From: Batillaria attramentaria | Taxonomy: Eukaryota; Mollusca; Gastropoda; Batillariidae | Assembly: GCA_018292915.2 (NCBI GenBank) | Contig: JACVVK020000312.1 | Span: forward strand, 768,351 to 832,350 | Reading direction: 5' to 3' | Length of the DNA stretch: 64,000 nucleotides | Shown here: one piece after another, positions 39,053 through 51,839 of the stretch | Numbering within the stretch: position 1 is the stretch's first letter | Layout of the letters: every line of letters begins with the position of its first letter | Position numbers and translations under genes: made by a program | Notes under the pieces: model-generated | Told to the model about the DNA's origin: nothing | Databases searched by the model: none | What the model saw: only the letters and a program-made list of their open reading frames with translations

Positions 39053-41285
39053 TTACTTAGGCCCTTGGCTCCAAGTGGAGCATAGGCTATCGACAACCCT
39101 TCGCCATCGCACTCTGTTCTGGGCTGTTCTTGCCACTCCAGTCCAGTTGTTCCCCTGCTTATATAGCTCTGCCTCAGTGTCCCGGCTCCAGCTGTTGCGA
39201 GGCCGGCCTCTCTTCCTTTTCACCTGCGGGTTCCTTGTCAGGGCTTGGCGTGTGGTACTGGATGATGGCTTCCTGAGGGTGTGTCCAGTCCCCACTTCCT
39301 CCGCAGGATCTGCTTGGCCACTGGTTCCTGCCCCGCTCGCTCCCACAGCTCTTCGTTCCGGATCTTCTCTGGCCATCGGATGTTGAAGATGCGCCACGGA
39401 CAGGTGTTGAGAAATGTCTGGATCTTCTGCTGTATCGTCTTCGTTGTCCTCCATGTTTCGCATCCGCAGAGCAGAACTGACTTCACGTTGGAGTTGAAGA
39501 TGCGAAGTTTGGTTCTTATGCTGACAACTTTGGATGCCCATACGTTCTTCAGCATGACCATTGCTGCTCTTGCCTTGCCGATTCTGGCTGTGACGTCACG
39601 GTCTGTGCCTCCCTGTCCATCAACCACACTCACCAGGTAGACAAAAGACTCTACCTCCCTGATGGACTCTCCACCCAATGTGACTGGTGTGTTGGCAGTG
39701 GTGTTGATCTTCATCAGCTCAGTTTTCTTCCTGTTGATCTTGAGCCCTGTTCCAGCGGATGTGGCTCCTAGTAGTCTTGTCCTGTATCTGGCTGTGGCTG
39801 TGAGACAGGAGCGCCTGGTCGTCCGCAAAGTCGAGGTCATCCAGCTGTGTCCAGAGTGTCCACTGTATCCCGTTTTCTTGCCTGTTGTGGTGGTCTTCAT
39901 GATCCAGTCGATGACCAGGAGGAAGAGGAATGGGGGCAACAGGCATCCCTGGCAGACTCCGGTCTTCACCTTGAAGCTTTCTGTCAACTGGCCGGCATGG
40001 GCAATCCTGCAGCTCATGTCTTGGTAGGTGCACCGGATCAGGGAGATGATCTTCCCAGGAACTCCGTAGTGCCTTAGCAGCTTCCACAGCGACTCTCTGT
40101 CTACACTGTCGAAAGCCTTCCCATAGTCTATGAAGTTGGTGTAGAGGGGGGAGTTCCACTCAAGTGACTGCTCAATAATGATGCGTAGGCTGGCGATCTG
40201 GTCAGCGCAGGACCTGTTCCTGCGAAAGCCCGCCTGCTGGTCTCGGAGCATGGGGTCAACTGCCTCCTCTCATCCTCTCCAGTAAAATTCTGTTGAGAAC
40301 CTTGCCTGCCAATGACAGGAGCATGATCCCTCGGTAGTTGCTGCAGTCCCTGAGGTCCCCTTTCTTTGGCAGCTTGATGACGATCCCTTCTTTCCGCTGG
40401 GCTGACACCTCTTCCTTCTCCCAGATCTTGCTGAATAGGCTGTGCAGCATGTTGACGACATGTGTGTGCTTTGATGGCTTCTGCTGGTATCTCGTCCGGT
40501 CCTGCAGCTTTCCCATTTCTCAGTGTCATGATGGCTTTCCTGATCTCAACCTTAGAGGGCTTGTCGCAGTTGATGGGTAGTTCTGTCTCTGCTGGTGGGA
40601 TGTCTGGTGGTGTTTCAAGGATGGGGCGATTTAACAGCTCCCTGAAGTGTTCTGCCCATCGCTTCAGCTGTTCCTCAGTTGTTGTCAGTGGGTGCCCGTT
40701 CTTGTCCTTCACTGGTTTGTCTGTCTGCTGAAATTTGCCCGCGAGCTTCTTGGTCACCTGGTAAAGGTCTTTTAGATTCCCTTGTCGGGCTGCTTCCTCT
40801 GCTTGAATGGCCAGGTTGTCGATGTAGTCCCTCTGGTCCTTCCTGGTGCTCCTCTTCACTTCTCTGTCAGCTGCTGTGTATTCTTCTTGTACCTTTGCCT
40901 TATCTCTTCTTGTTCGGCTCGTGTTCAGTGCAGTTTTCTTCTCTTTCCTAACTTCCAGTTTCTCGATGGTAACAGCAGAGATCCGTTCCTTCTGTCTCGA
41001 TGTCCATTCTACTGTCTTCTATCAGGCCTCGCAGTGGCTGGAACCTGTTGGAAAGGCTAATCCGGAATGCTGCTTGTGTGTCTGTGTTCCTGAGTAGTCC
41101 AACGTTGTACCTGGTCCTTGTGTTGTTGGCGTTGGTGTGTCTCTTAAGCCGAAGTCTCAATGTTGTTGCAAGAAGGTGGTGGTCTGATGATACATCGGCA
41201 ACCCTCATCGTGCGCACATCTCGCCACGATCTCAAGTTCCCACCCCTGGCAAAAAGGAAGCGTGCTTCGTTGAAAGCGTGGGTCT
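39053..41285 (-). mobile_element. RTE-like non-LTR retrotransposon, 5'-truncated and frameshifted (copy A)
   Basis: In order on the minus strand: end of the apurinic-type endonuclease (FLFARGGNLRSW, SDHHLLATTLRL), connector (NGKAAGPDEIPAEAIK), RT motifs (GIVIKLPKKGDLRDCSNYRG, GVCQGCLLPPFLFLLVID, LDDLDFADDQALLSH), GCETWRTTKT and the C-terminal KRKRGRPRNSW segment, stop at 39,053. The FADD box is in a different frame from its neighbours, so compensating shifts are present and the copy is inactive. The 3' end is (TAAG)n. The insertion lies within the 64-bp satellite. RTE-clade assignment is by motif. Confidence 0.85.
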
Positions 41286-41559
41286 CTAGCGACCCAGAAA
41301 GTACGTAGAAGGTGTGCTCCTACATTAAACCATGGGTCTCCCCAGACCCAGAAAGTATGCAGAGGGGTATACACAACTTTAAAGTTTAATAACTTCTTTA
41401 TTTACAAACAAAACAAAATCAAACTTCGAGGACATAATGCTAAACTATTCATTGACAAAGTCATGAAATTTGGTGGAGTTGGTGTGAAAATGAACAAAGA
41501 TACTAACATTTTTGGGAAGGTGTGTGCCATTTTTGACCCAGGGGGTACGGGGAAGGATA

Positions 41560-41775
41560 TTAACCCATTCACTGCCGTGGTGGCAGACTGAACTTGATGA
41601 CTCGCGCCAATAGCCCAGATTTCAAACTAGTTCAAAATGTTGTCGTTCTAGTGGTTGGGGGAAAATCCAGCAAAACAACTTAGATACAGGCACATTTTGC
41701 TTCCCATGTACAGCATGTCATGTGAGGGATACTATCAGTGAGTGGCCAAAACATGTCTGGCAGTGAAAGGGTTAA
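41560..41775. mobile_element. TTAA-flanked MITE (piggyBac-like), copy A-1
   Basis: TTAA-CCCATTCACTGCC at the left and GGCAGTGAAAGGG-TTAA at the right form inverted termini with TTAA target duplications; 208 bp between them. Confidence 0.8.
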
Positions 41776-41869
41776 TACTGGGTGTTAATGGTTGCCCAGT
41801 TTCAAAAGCGCGACGCATACAGAAGTAAGACCCGCACCCCCCTCCCCTCTGTGTGTGTGTGTGTGTGTG

Positions 41870-42110
41870 CACACCAGCGACACTTCATAGGACGGCCTTC
41901 AGTGCATACATTGTGTAGACTTGAAGTGTAACATTGTGTAAAAGTGCTCACGTCAAATGTTGAGATAAGGGGCTAGATTTAAACTTGGACAGTGTGGAAA
42001 GATCACAAATTTCGACAGGCAGTGAGTTCCAAACATATGGAGCTAGAAAATTAAAAGAACGTTCGCCTGCGGTTTTCATGTTTCAGCCCTGCTGCGTCTT
42101 GACGTAGAAG
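41870..42110 (-). mobile_element. LINE C-terminal fragment (copy A, second)
   Basis: Same sequence as 38,450-38,690 with few differences; the frame is open to a TGA near 41,951. Confidence 0.65.
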
Positions 42111-42211
42111 GGCGGAATCACCCCCAACACCCAACTGCTCGGAACAAATCCAGTGCACAAGGGCACGCACCATGCCATGTTACCTGGGCAACAAGTGTAT
42201 GTGCTGCTATA

Positions 42212-42428
42212 TTAACCCATTCACTGCCGTGGTGGCAGACTGAACTTGATGGCTCACGCCAATAGCCCAGATTTCAAACTAGTTCAAAATGTTATCGTTT
42301 TAGTGGTTGGGGAAAAATCCAGCAAAACAACTTAGATACAGGCACATTTTGCTTCCCATGTACAGCATGTCATGTGAAGGGATACTATCAGTGAGTGGCC
42401 AAAACATGTCTGACAGTGAAAGGGTTAA
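42212..42428. mobile_element. TTAA-flanked MITE, copy A-2
   Basis: Same termini and interior as 41,560-41,775. Confidence 0.8.
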
Positions 42429-42600
42429 TACTAAAACCCCCTCCCCCACCCCCACCCCCCTCCCTCAAGAAAAAAGAAAAAAGATATCATGGCCTGAGGG
42501 TGATTATAACTCAAGACACCAATGTTAATTAAAAACAAATAATTCTGGAAATGTGTTGTTTGTTTGTTTGTTAAATCTATTACAAGTGCGTTCACAGACA

Positions 42601-42651
<51 letters not shown>

Positions 42652-42949
42652 AAAGTTGTATATTCCAGTTTTATGTAAGTTCAACCCCTTTTTTATTTGT
42701 TTGATTTCGGTTTTTGTTTTTTGTTTTTTGTGGACAGTTATACATACATAAAAAACATACGAGAATACACTTACGTACATGTATACAAACTTACATACTA
42801 ATCCATAAACAAAACACATACATGAACTTAAGTAAGCAAATGGCAACCACAACCAGAAAACAAAACTAACAAATCAACAAACTAACAAAAGAAAGTGCTA
42901 CAGAGAAAAAACAAACAAACAAAATAAACACAGGCGCAGAACATAAAAA
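42429..42949. other. (TG)n and A-rich dispersed sequence (copy A end)
   Basis: (TG)n at 42,604-42,650; the stretch 42,725-42,950 recurs at 61,655-61,880 and inverted at 63,765-64,000. No gene. Confidence 0.6.
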
Positions 42950-43040
42950 AGGATGGCCACCAGCCCAATATGTTGTTTCCATTTAATCACCTGCTGTCGT
43001 CACGGTCGTTCTATTGTAATGCCATGTATCCGGGAGGACA

Positions 43041-43064
43041 CACACACACACACACACACACACA
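43041..43064. repeat. (AC)n junction between copies A and B
   Basis: The tract follows the Y repeat that also ends copy B and precedes the CGACCAGCAAGATG sequence that begins both copies. Confidence 0.9.
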
Positions 43065-43068
43065 CGAC

Positions 43069-43315
43069 CAGCAAGATGATGATGTGGCAACAGTTATTGG
43101 TTGAAGGCTGTGAAGAGGTGGGCTTTCAAATTTGATTTGAAAGATAGTTTTGTGTCTGCATATCTGATCGAAACTTGGAGATCATTCCAACAATCCGGAC
43201 CCTGGTATGAATAACTACGCTGACCAAAGGTCTTTGTCTTGACATGAGGGACACGGAGTTTGCGCGTGTCAGCAGCAGAACGAAGTTGTCTAGATGGAGT
43301 GTAAAGCTGAAGCAA
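43069..43315 (-). mobile_element. L2/CR1-like LINE, C-terminal fragment (copy B)
   Basis: An open minus frame encodes the typical LINE C terminus: LRSAADTRKLRVPHVKTK, then FGQRSYSYQGPDCWNDL, then FKSNLKAHLF and stop. The rest of the element is missing. Confidence 0.75.
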
Positions 43316-44040
43316 AGAAGAATGGATTTAAACGTGGCCTGGTGGGAGTGTTGCACTTTCATCATACTCGTGTTTACTGCAGTAAGAGCCGCCAAGGAAC
43401 CGTTGATCTTGACTGATTTTCGATTTAGGGCCAAAACCGAAAAAGAGTAAAACACTTGGGACATTCGTGCGCGGTACAAAACTGTGCTGTAGGAGCAAAA
43501 TAATAACCGACAAAGTCGAATCAAGTCAAGTTTGTTTCCAACCCTCCCCATAGGGGCATAGGAAAACAAAAGGAAACATATGAAAATCTTCGAAAATATC
43601 AACAACAAAAGCAACAACAACAACAACAAGCAAACAGAAAAAAAGCAAACAAAAAAACAAAACAAAACAAAAATGCCAACAAGAGAACAACCGCACAAAA
43701 CAAAACCAGGAACAAAAGCATATACATATACACACTCGCACATACTGCTGGCTGCATATATACACTCACATAAGTACTCATATCTGTCTTGTGCCTACAT
43801 ACATACACAAACCGAATGTCACCACACACACACACACTGTACCGCAAAACCCCCAAATACTCAAAATATCAAAGGAGATATCTTTTCAGCAGTCATTCCA
43901 CAAGGAAATTCGATTCAACAATCCACCATTCTGCATAATTATTCGATACACCGGGGGGTGGGGGGGTGAGTGCATGAACGGCAAATTGAGGACACTGAGT
44001 GACCAACCCCGAAACCTGGGGAATGAAGGTCACGTGACGC

Positions 44041-45570
44041 TTGACCCGAGGTCAAGGTCACTAAAGCTGTCTGTTTGGAAAGTTTACATTGACATTTTCT
44101 CAGAATCTAAAAAGCCAGATACATCAAACTTTGCATGATGATGGACATTGACAATCTCTTTACCGGCCTGTCTATATTTAGTGACTTTGAGTCAAGGTCA
44201 AGGCCATGCAAGTTATTTTGCGGAAAGCCTGATGAAACCTTAACATTGGCATTTTCTCAGAAACAATGAACAGCAGATGCACCAATCTTGACACGCTGGT
44301 AGTCAGCCGTAAAACCTTTCAAAAAATATCATAGTGATTGACCTTGATCCAAGGTCAAGGTCACTAAAGCTGTCTGTTTGGAAATTTTACATTGGCATTT
44401 TCTCAGAGTCTAAAAAAGCCAGAGACATCAAACTCTGCATGGTGATGGACATTGACAACACCTTTACTGACATACCCGTACTTAGTGACTTTTAATCAAG
44501 GTCAAGGCCATGCAAGCTGTTTTGCGGAAAACCTTCCGAAACCTTAACATTGGCATTTTCTCAGAAACAATGAACATCAGAGACACCAAACTCGGCACGC
44601 TGATAAACAACCATAAGACCTTTCAAAACATACCATAACGATTGACCTTGACGCAAGGTCAAGGTCACTAAAGCTGTCTGTAAGGAAATTTTACATTGGC
44701 AATTTTTAAGAATCTAGGAAAGCCAGAGACATCAAACTTTGCAAGATGATAGACATTGACAACACCTTCACTGACATGCCTGTATTCAGTGACTTCAGTG
44801 AAGGCCACACAAGCAGTTTTGCGGAAAACCTTCGAAAACCTTAACATTTGCAGTCTCTCAGAAACAATAAACAGCAGTAGTACCAAACCTGGCTTGCTGA
44901 TAAACAGTAGTAAGACCTTTCAAGAAATACCATTTTGAATAACCTTGACTAAAGGTCAAGGTCATCAATAGCTGTCACATTGGAAATTAAAATTGCCGTT
45001 TTCTTAGAATGTAGGGGAACCAGAGGCATCAAACTTTGCATGATGATAGACATTGACAAAACCTGTACTGGCAGGCTTGTATTCAATTTCCTTGAGTCAA
45101 GGTCAAGGCCATTCAACATGTTTTGCGGAGACTTTAACGTTAGCATTTTCTTGGAAACAACAAACAGCAGATGCACCAAACAAGGCACAATGATAGACAG
45201 CAATGAGACCTATGCAAACATACCCATTCGAATGACCTAAGGTCAAGGTCATTACAGCTCTCTGTTGTGAAATTTTACATTACCACTTGTACAGAAACTA
45301 CAAAAACTAGAGCTGTCAAACTTGGCATAATGATAATTACTGATAAGTTCTTCACTTACACATCTCATTTGAATGACCTTGACCTAAGGTCAAGGTCATA
45401 GAAGCTGTCCTGGGAAAACTGTAATTTCGCCATTTGCCGTTTTCTTAGGAACTATGAACACAAGAGACACCCTACTTCAGGATAGCTAGTGATAGGAGCT
45501 TTACAAACATACTCTTTTGAATGACCTTGACCCATCTCACAAGTGAGCCAAGGAAGCTTTGCTCCTCTAG
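44041..45570 (+). mobile_element. Helentron-like element, copy B, 5' end lost
   Basis: It is the duplicate of 22,853-24,560 lacking the 5' terminus. The 3' end is intact, with hairpin then CTAG at 45,567-45,570. Confidence 0.65.
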
Positions 45571-45892
45571 TTTAAAACTTTGTAATGCCCATCTTCTTTA
45601 TCATCGTTGTAATTATCATCATCACCATCGTCGTCGTCATCATTTTCTCGCTATTATTTTCATTATTATAATTTTATATGCCCTACCCATATTCGTCATC
45701 AACACATACATCATCATCATCATCGTCGTCGTCGTCCTCACCACCATCAGGAGCAGCAACAGTTCATCATCACTGACAAAATGCACTGCATCCACAGTGC
45801 TCCCAGTGTTTCCTGGCTTAGGGACAAAGACAAGCCGGCAGATCAACTCTACGTTATCACGAGCTAGCTTCCGCCAATTTCTTGTCTCTACG

Positions 45893-46065
45893 GGGAGCCG
45901 GGGTGGTCGAACGGTAGAGCGTTGGACTTCTAATGCTCGGGTCGTGAGTTCGTATCCCGGCTGGGGCCAAATATTTGTGCTGGCTTTTTCGTCGTTGCCC
46001 TGTCTTTGATATCACCCTATGTGGTGGAAAAGGACGTTAAACCCCCAAACACCCACTCACCCGAC
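45893..46065 (+). mobile_element. SINE S2 (copy B)
   Basis: Duplicate of 24,893-25,065. Confidence 0.85.
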
Positions 46066-46525
46066 CGTCTTGTCTCTACACCACGTCACAATGCAACCGT
46101 TACGTCCCTGTACTGATTATTCCGTGGGTCCACCGGGCATGTGACCTCGATAGACACCGACTAGACAGTTAGCGCATCACGATTACGTCTACTCGCTTAC
46201 CGGGCCGGGCCTCCGTACATCAATAATACTATCACCCAGTCGCCCAGTCCTGCAAATGACGGAATTACAGTCAGGATGCTGTGCAGATGGCTCAACCACT
46301 ATTGATCCATGCTGGGCATTGAGATGCACTGTTGGTCGTGATGGTGTGGGCCGGGTGGAGGGGCGGGGGGTGGGGGGGGTGGGGAGGTGGAGAAACTTCT
46401 ACGGTGATTATGGTGAGGATGTATGTGTGTGTGTGGGCGGGGGGGGGGGGGGAGGGGGTGTCGGCCAGAGTATATTTCCAGTAACACCTCCGTCCATTTG
46501 TCTGTCAGTCTGCCCCGACTGTCAG

Positions 46526-46645
46526 TTCTAATGCTCGGGTTGTGAGTTCGTATCCCGGCTGGGTCCAAGTATTTGTGCTGGCTTTTTCATCGTTGCCCCG
46601 TCTTTGATATCACCCGTATGTAGTGGAAAAGGACGTGAAACCCCC
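46526..46645 (+). mobile_element. SINE S2, 5'-truncated (copy B)
   Basis: Duplicate of 25,500-25,617. Confidence 0.75.
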
Positions 46646-46669
46646 AATATATAACTAGAAAAGAAACTC

Positions 46670-46837
46670 CTTGAGAGCTGTGATCAACTATTATTATTAA
46701 CAAGACATGGAGCCCAAATTTTCGGGCCCTCAGCGAGCCCTTCATCAGGGGAATACGAAATACAAAATACAAAATAAATGACGTCAGGGTTATGACGCAA
46801 TCCTTACGTCAATAATAATGTTCTTGCTCTTTCACAT

Positions 46838-46916
<79 letters not shown>

Positions 46917-47851
46917 CTGAGAAGACCTGCAAACTGTACACGAATTACTGGATTACTGGACCGAAACCTCTCGCTGATGCCTGTCAGATTCCATCCTTCT
47001 GTTCTAGAAAAGGATCCTCTTACCAAGACGCAGCATGGTGGCTAGATCTTTCCTGGTGTTGAGGCCAGAAAAGATGGTGCCTAAATTACACTGCCACCAA
47101 ATCTCCCTCTTGATTAGGTCCTTTTCTTGCTCCACTCGTTCTATTGCAAAAATGGTGAGGAAGTGGAGCTGAGGGTCAGCTGCATGTGGGTTCTGATAGA
47201 CATAAGCGGCTAGCTGGCATTTCGTAACTTTGCCAGTTTTGATATCGCTCTTACGGTTGGCCCATCTCAGCTTTAAGTTTTTGGTAGAACCAATGTAGAT
47301 GTTCTCAGGGCTGCAGTCACACTGTATCACATAAATCAGGTTAGGCATGGTACATGTCAAGTTCTGCTGCTGATGTTCCACATTGTACCATCCCACGGAG
47401 ATCTAAACTGATGGACTTCCTTGGAATGGGAGCATGTGTCACATCGCTTGGCAGTACAAGGGAAGAAAACTGGCTGAGCTTGGGGGCCGTGAGTGGTGAA
47501 TCTCTTGGGGACTGTTGGCTTATAAATTTCGCCCAAGTTTCTGCGGCGTCTTTCAGCTGAAATTATGAGTTTACGGGAAACGATTTTCTCATTCTCTGGG
47601 TTGGAATACAGAATTGGAAAATTACTCCTCAGAATGGAAGACTTAGAAGGGACTCGGGGGTCAGAGTTAGTAACCCAAGCCAGTTTCTTCCCTTTTTTCT
47701 TTCGTGGTTTTTGGAGGACTCTCTTTCTGTCCTTCTGAGCACCTTTGTTCAGTTCCCGTACAGCCTGGTCAAATTTCCATCCAGACATTGCAAAATATCT
47801 TGCATACTCCTGGATACGCTCTCGAAGAGTGTCATCATTACTACAAAGCAT
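46670..47851 (-). mobile_element. Penelope-like element, 3' part with GIY-YIG (copy B)
   Basis: One minus frame (47851-47357) carries the linker with CTAKRCDTCSHSKE. A second (47396-47004) carries the GIY-YIG domain: LIYVIQC, NIYIGSTKNLKLRWANRKSD and a downstream helix with LIKREIWW. GIY-YIG endonucleases are the hallmark of Penelope-like retroelements. A hammerhead-like motif lies 3' at 46,712-46,750. Confidence 0.8.
46828..46910. repeat. (CT)n microsatellite (copy B)
   Basis: About 80 bases of pure (CT)n at the site interrupted by retroelement sequence in copy A. Confidence 0.95.
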
Positions 47852-47876
47852 GCGAAGACGTGTACCGACCCCTGAA

Positions 47877-48010
47877 ATGACGGGTCGAAAGTTCGTATCA
47901 CGGCTGGGGCCAAATGTTTGTGCTGGCTCTTTCGTCGTTGCCCCGTCTTTGGCATCACCCGTACGAGGTGGAAAAGGACGTTAAACCTCCAAACACCCAC
48001 CCCACCCAGC
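47877..48010 (+). mobile_element. SINE S2, partial (copy B)
   Basis: Duplicate of 27,087-27,230. Confidence 0.7.
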
Positions 48011-48235
48011 CCTCTCTCTCGTTAACTCCCTTACGCGAAGTTCTAATAATAGCTCTGCAGCAATACCCAGTTATCTTACCTCTGATTTATTTAATAAGCA
48101 CTTTATCTCCGTGGTTGAATCCTTAGCAAAGTCGCAGGAAAAAAACATGAATATATCTGTCCAGACGTACTGGTCGATTTCTGTAACAGAAGAACAGCCG
48201 GTTCTGCTCCCTTTAGTATACCTCCCATAGCAGTT

Positions 48236-48390
48236 CATGAAGTAGGGAAATTAATCAGTAGCATGAAAAACAAACAACCAAAAAAAAATCAGTACCACCC
48301 AATGACATCAGCCCCCAGATCTTCAAGCTGTCTTTACCATATATTGTCAACTCCCTTACTTATATTTATAATCTCTTTATCAAGCAAAAA
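48236..48390 (+). mobile_element. CR1/Jockey-like LINE RT fragment (copy B)
   Basis: Duplicate of 27,449-27,597; the rest of the RT and the S1 SINE are missing in B. Confidence 0.6.
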
Positions 48391-49331
48391 GTGTTTGGAA
48401 CAAGTTCATCAATACACTCAACCATGTAACAGGGGCAAGGAAGATGTTTGGAGGGGGCTTGAGATCCACAGGGTTCGAAGAAAAAATAAAAAGGGGGGTG
48501 GGGGTGCGACCGTTTGGCGGAAAGTCTTTCGGTCTAAAATGTGAAAAAAAAATGACATAATCGCCAAATATTGAGCTCCTCGGATAACATCAAGTTTTTT
48601 GCTGGTAGTTGATCTTATCAGAGGACTGATTAGGGTGCTCCTCGGATAAGATCCAAAAAAAATTTTGGTCCCCTGGGGGGTCACCTTAAGCGAGGAGTAC
48701 TGTACTTAGGTGGTCTCAGTTATGGAAATATATCTGTAAAAATGAAGGAGATTCATGTCCATTTTCTACCAATAATTTTTTTAAATGATTGATGATAATG
48801 TTTTTTCGTTTAATGATACAATAGTTTTGTGTGTGGTCTAGTATTTTGTTGTCTGTGATAATGAGTTTTCGTTTAATGATGCAATAGTTTTGCGTGTGGT
48901 CTAGAATTTTGTTGTCTGTGCCAAGTCAGTTTTGCCTCTCTGCTCCCCAGTAAGCAAATAATCCAATTCAAATTAGTGTTGCCTTTCGGTTTCATATACT
49001 GGATACACAAATCATTCATTTCAATTTCCGACTGACTACAGCATAAAATCAGTTCTGGATACAGCCCGAATAATCCAACCTACAGCTGAGGTGACCTGCG
49101 TACTGCGCACCGGAGAGCTGACCGGGAGGCTGAGTTCTCAACTAACACTCAGACAGCGTGAGTGATCGGCGATTTGTATGATTAATACTCTTAATCAAGT
49201 TAATTCTATTTTAATTACTTTTTTATCAAAATCTTTAATGACTGTATTTTTATGTTGTTTCCATAGTAATGGAATCCAGGACACCACATAATGAGACGGG
49301 CTAAATTTTCCACGTTTAAGGGCAAGTTTTT

Positions 49332-49534
49332 AAGTTGTTTCTCTATAGAGAAACAACTTTATGAGACGGTGCAGATTTTGCTACGCGCAGTAGCAAGTTT
49401 CAGTGATACAAAACAAGACTGTGACGTTTCTCCACACAATACATACTTTCACGCACATAGTGACGTAACGAAATCTGCGTCATAGACACTGACGTGCACC
49501 CTATGCTGCTGCGTTCTTTTGGCGGGAGTTGTGA

Positions 49535-49622
<88 letters not shown>

Positions 49623-50272
49623 GGACGGATTTAATGATGACTATCTCCTAAACCACCTCGTTGGAGGCCTTTTTACTTTGAGATAAAATGGGAATTCACC
49701 TTCTCCATAGCTACCTTTCACGATTTTTATCCTGTCGCATTTTCAGAAGAGTTATCGCCCATTTAAAAAGATCGGTCATGTTACGAATTTTTTCGAAAAA
49801 GTTGTTGAAATTAGTTCATCTTCTAGAATTTGGAAGTTCACCTTATCACACTGCCTGTATTCGTGCTACAGCTCTGTAGCTCTGACTGGTTTTGTGTAAA
49901 AAAAAAAAAAAAAAAAAAATATTTCCGAGGTAGGGGTAATTTGCACATAAGATGAAGCAACAGGGAAATCACAAGACATGCACAAACATCATCTGTCATA
50001 CCACCAGTGTGAAGCTGACGTCAAACGCTTAGTTCACAGACAAAATAAGCACGTATCGTCATTGCCTCCGACGTTTCACACGTCTCACAACTCCCGCCAA
50101 ATACAACGCAGCAGCATAGTGTGCACGTTAAGTGTCTATGACGCAGATTTCCTTACGTGTGCGTGAAAGTATGTATTGTGTGGAGAAACGTCACAGTCTT
50201 GTTTTGTATCACTGAAAATTGCTGCTGCGCGTAGCAAAATCTGCCCCGTCTCATAAAGCGACTTAAAAAGAA
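49332..50272. repeat. Foldback element with inverted arms (copy B)
   Basis: Duplicate of 29,540-30,475, including the 28-bp palindrome at 49,332-49,359. Confidence 0.75.
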
Positions 50273-51630
50273 AAAGAAAGAGAAGGGGGGGGGGGGAGAA
50301 CATATTTCGAATATACGGCCTTTTGAGACGACCTCATATATTTTTTTTTTTTTTTCCATTGAGAAAGGAGATCTTTCAATAAACAAGTTCCAATGTCGCT
50401 ACAAGTGTATTTATCGCAATCAGCTCCGGTGGCGTTCGGAAACTGAACTGGAAAAGACAGCTGCTTGCAGCTTTTGATTTGTATGTAAATGAAGTAGTTG
50501 CTGGGTGGTCTGTTATAATTATTGTCAACGGTCGCCCGAAACCTCTAAAATTCTCAAAAAAGTCACGTGAACACCGCGATGAGCCTAACCCGTACCACTT
50601 AGGTGGTCTCAGTCATGGAAATATATCTGTAAAAAATAATGAGATTCATGTCCATTTTCTACCAATAATGTTAAAAAAACGATTGATAATAATGTGTTTT
50701 TGTAAATGATACAATATAGTTTTGCGTGTGGTCTAGAATTTTGTTGTCTGTGCCAAGTCAGGTTTGCCTCTCTGTTCACCAATAAACAAATAATTCAATT
50801 CAAATTAGTGTTGCTTTTCGGTTTCATATATACACAAATAATTCAATTCAATTTCCGACTGACTACAGCATAAAATCAGTTCTGGATACAGCCCGAATAA
50901 TCCAGCCTAAAGCTGAGGTGACCTGCGTACTGCGCAGCAGAGAGCTGGCCGGGAGGCTGAGTTCTCAACTGACTGAAAGTGGTCTAGATCACGTGACTGA
51001 CTCTAATTTAAACAGCAGGACAGTTGGGTAAAAATCACGCTGCACACCTGACTTCGGACAGCTCTCACTGTGAACGTATCTGTGGTGACCGGCGGAGACA
51101 GCGTGAGTAAACGGCGATTTGTATGATTAATACTTGCTTGTGAAGTTTCTTTCCATCTTAATTAATTCTATTTTAATTACTTTTATATCAAGATCTTTAA
51201 TGACTGTATTTTTATATATACGTGAGTGGCAAAGACAATTTTATGTTTTCGATTTTATTTCTTAAACAGACAATGAAATATTTTGGATTAAATTTGTAGA
51301 TGAATGTCAACCACACTTTACTCCATTCCTGTTACTTATCACTATTCGTACCTCTTAATTCTGTTCCTACGAACGAAATCTTACCTCACTTAAATTTATT
51401 CCTGCCTCTTACCTCTATTCCCGTTACTAACCTGTATTTCCACCAGTTAAATATATTCCTAGCCCGTAGGAATAGTGTTTTTGATAGTATGTATGAATAA
51501 TAATTGCTTGTAAAGTTTGTTTCATCTTAATTAATCCTTTATTTTCATTACTTTCATATCAAAATCTTTAATGATTATATATAGATTTTGAGATCTAAAA
51601 TGGTGTCACCCTGGCTTTAAACATTTCGAA

Positions 51631-51740
51631 TCGCGGCTGGGGATAAGTATTTGTGCTGGTTTTTCATCGTTGCCTCGTCTTTGATATCCCCCGTATGTAG
51701 TGGAAACGGACGTTATACCACACACGCCCACTAGACCAGG
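51631..51740 (+). mobile_element. SINE S2, 5'-truncated (copy B)
   Basis: Duplicate of 31,902-32,005. Confidence 0.65.
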
Positions 51741-51839
51741 CTCTTAAACTGTTAACAAATGAAGTGAACCCACAGCTGCCCGATTCCCTGTCTGTCCTAT
51801 GTTTTCCAGAGCAAAGGGAGAAACTCCGGAAGCCAGAAG

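Larger units (their letters stand above)
21242..43040. repeat. Segmental duplication, copy A
   Basis: The sequence after the (CA)n at 21,183-21,241 matches the sequence after the (CA)n at 43,041-43,064 base for base at the start, and the match continues, with indels, through 42,950-43,040 versus 61,885-61,970. Blocks missing from B are about 22,257-23,057, 25,812-26,122, 27,600-28,515, 33,602-34,659 and 34,871-36,305. Confidence 0.95.
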
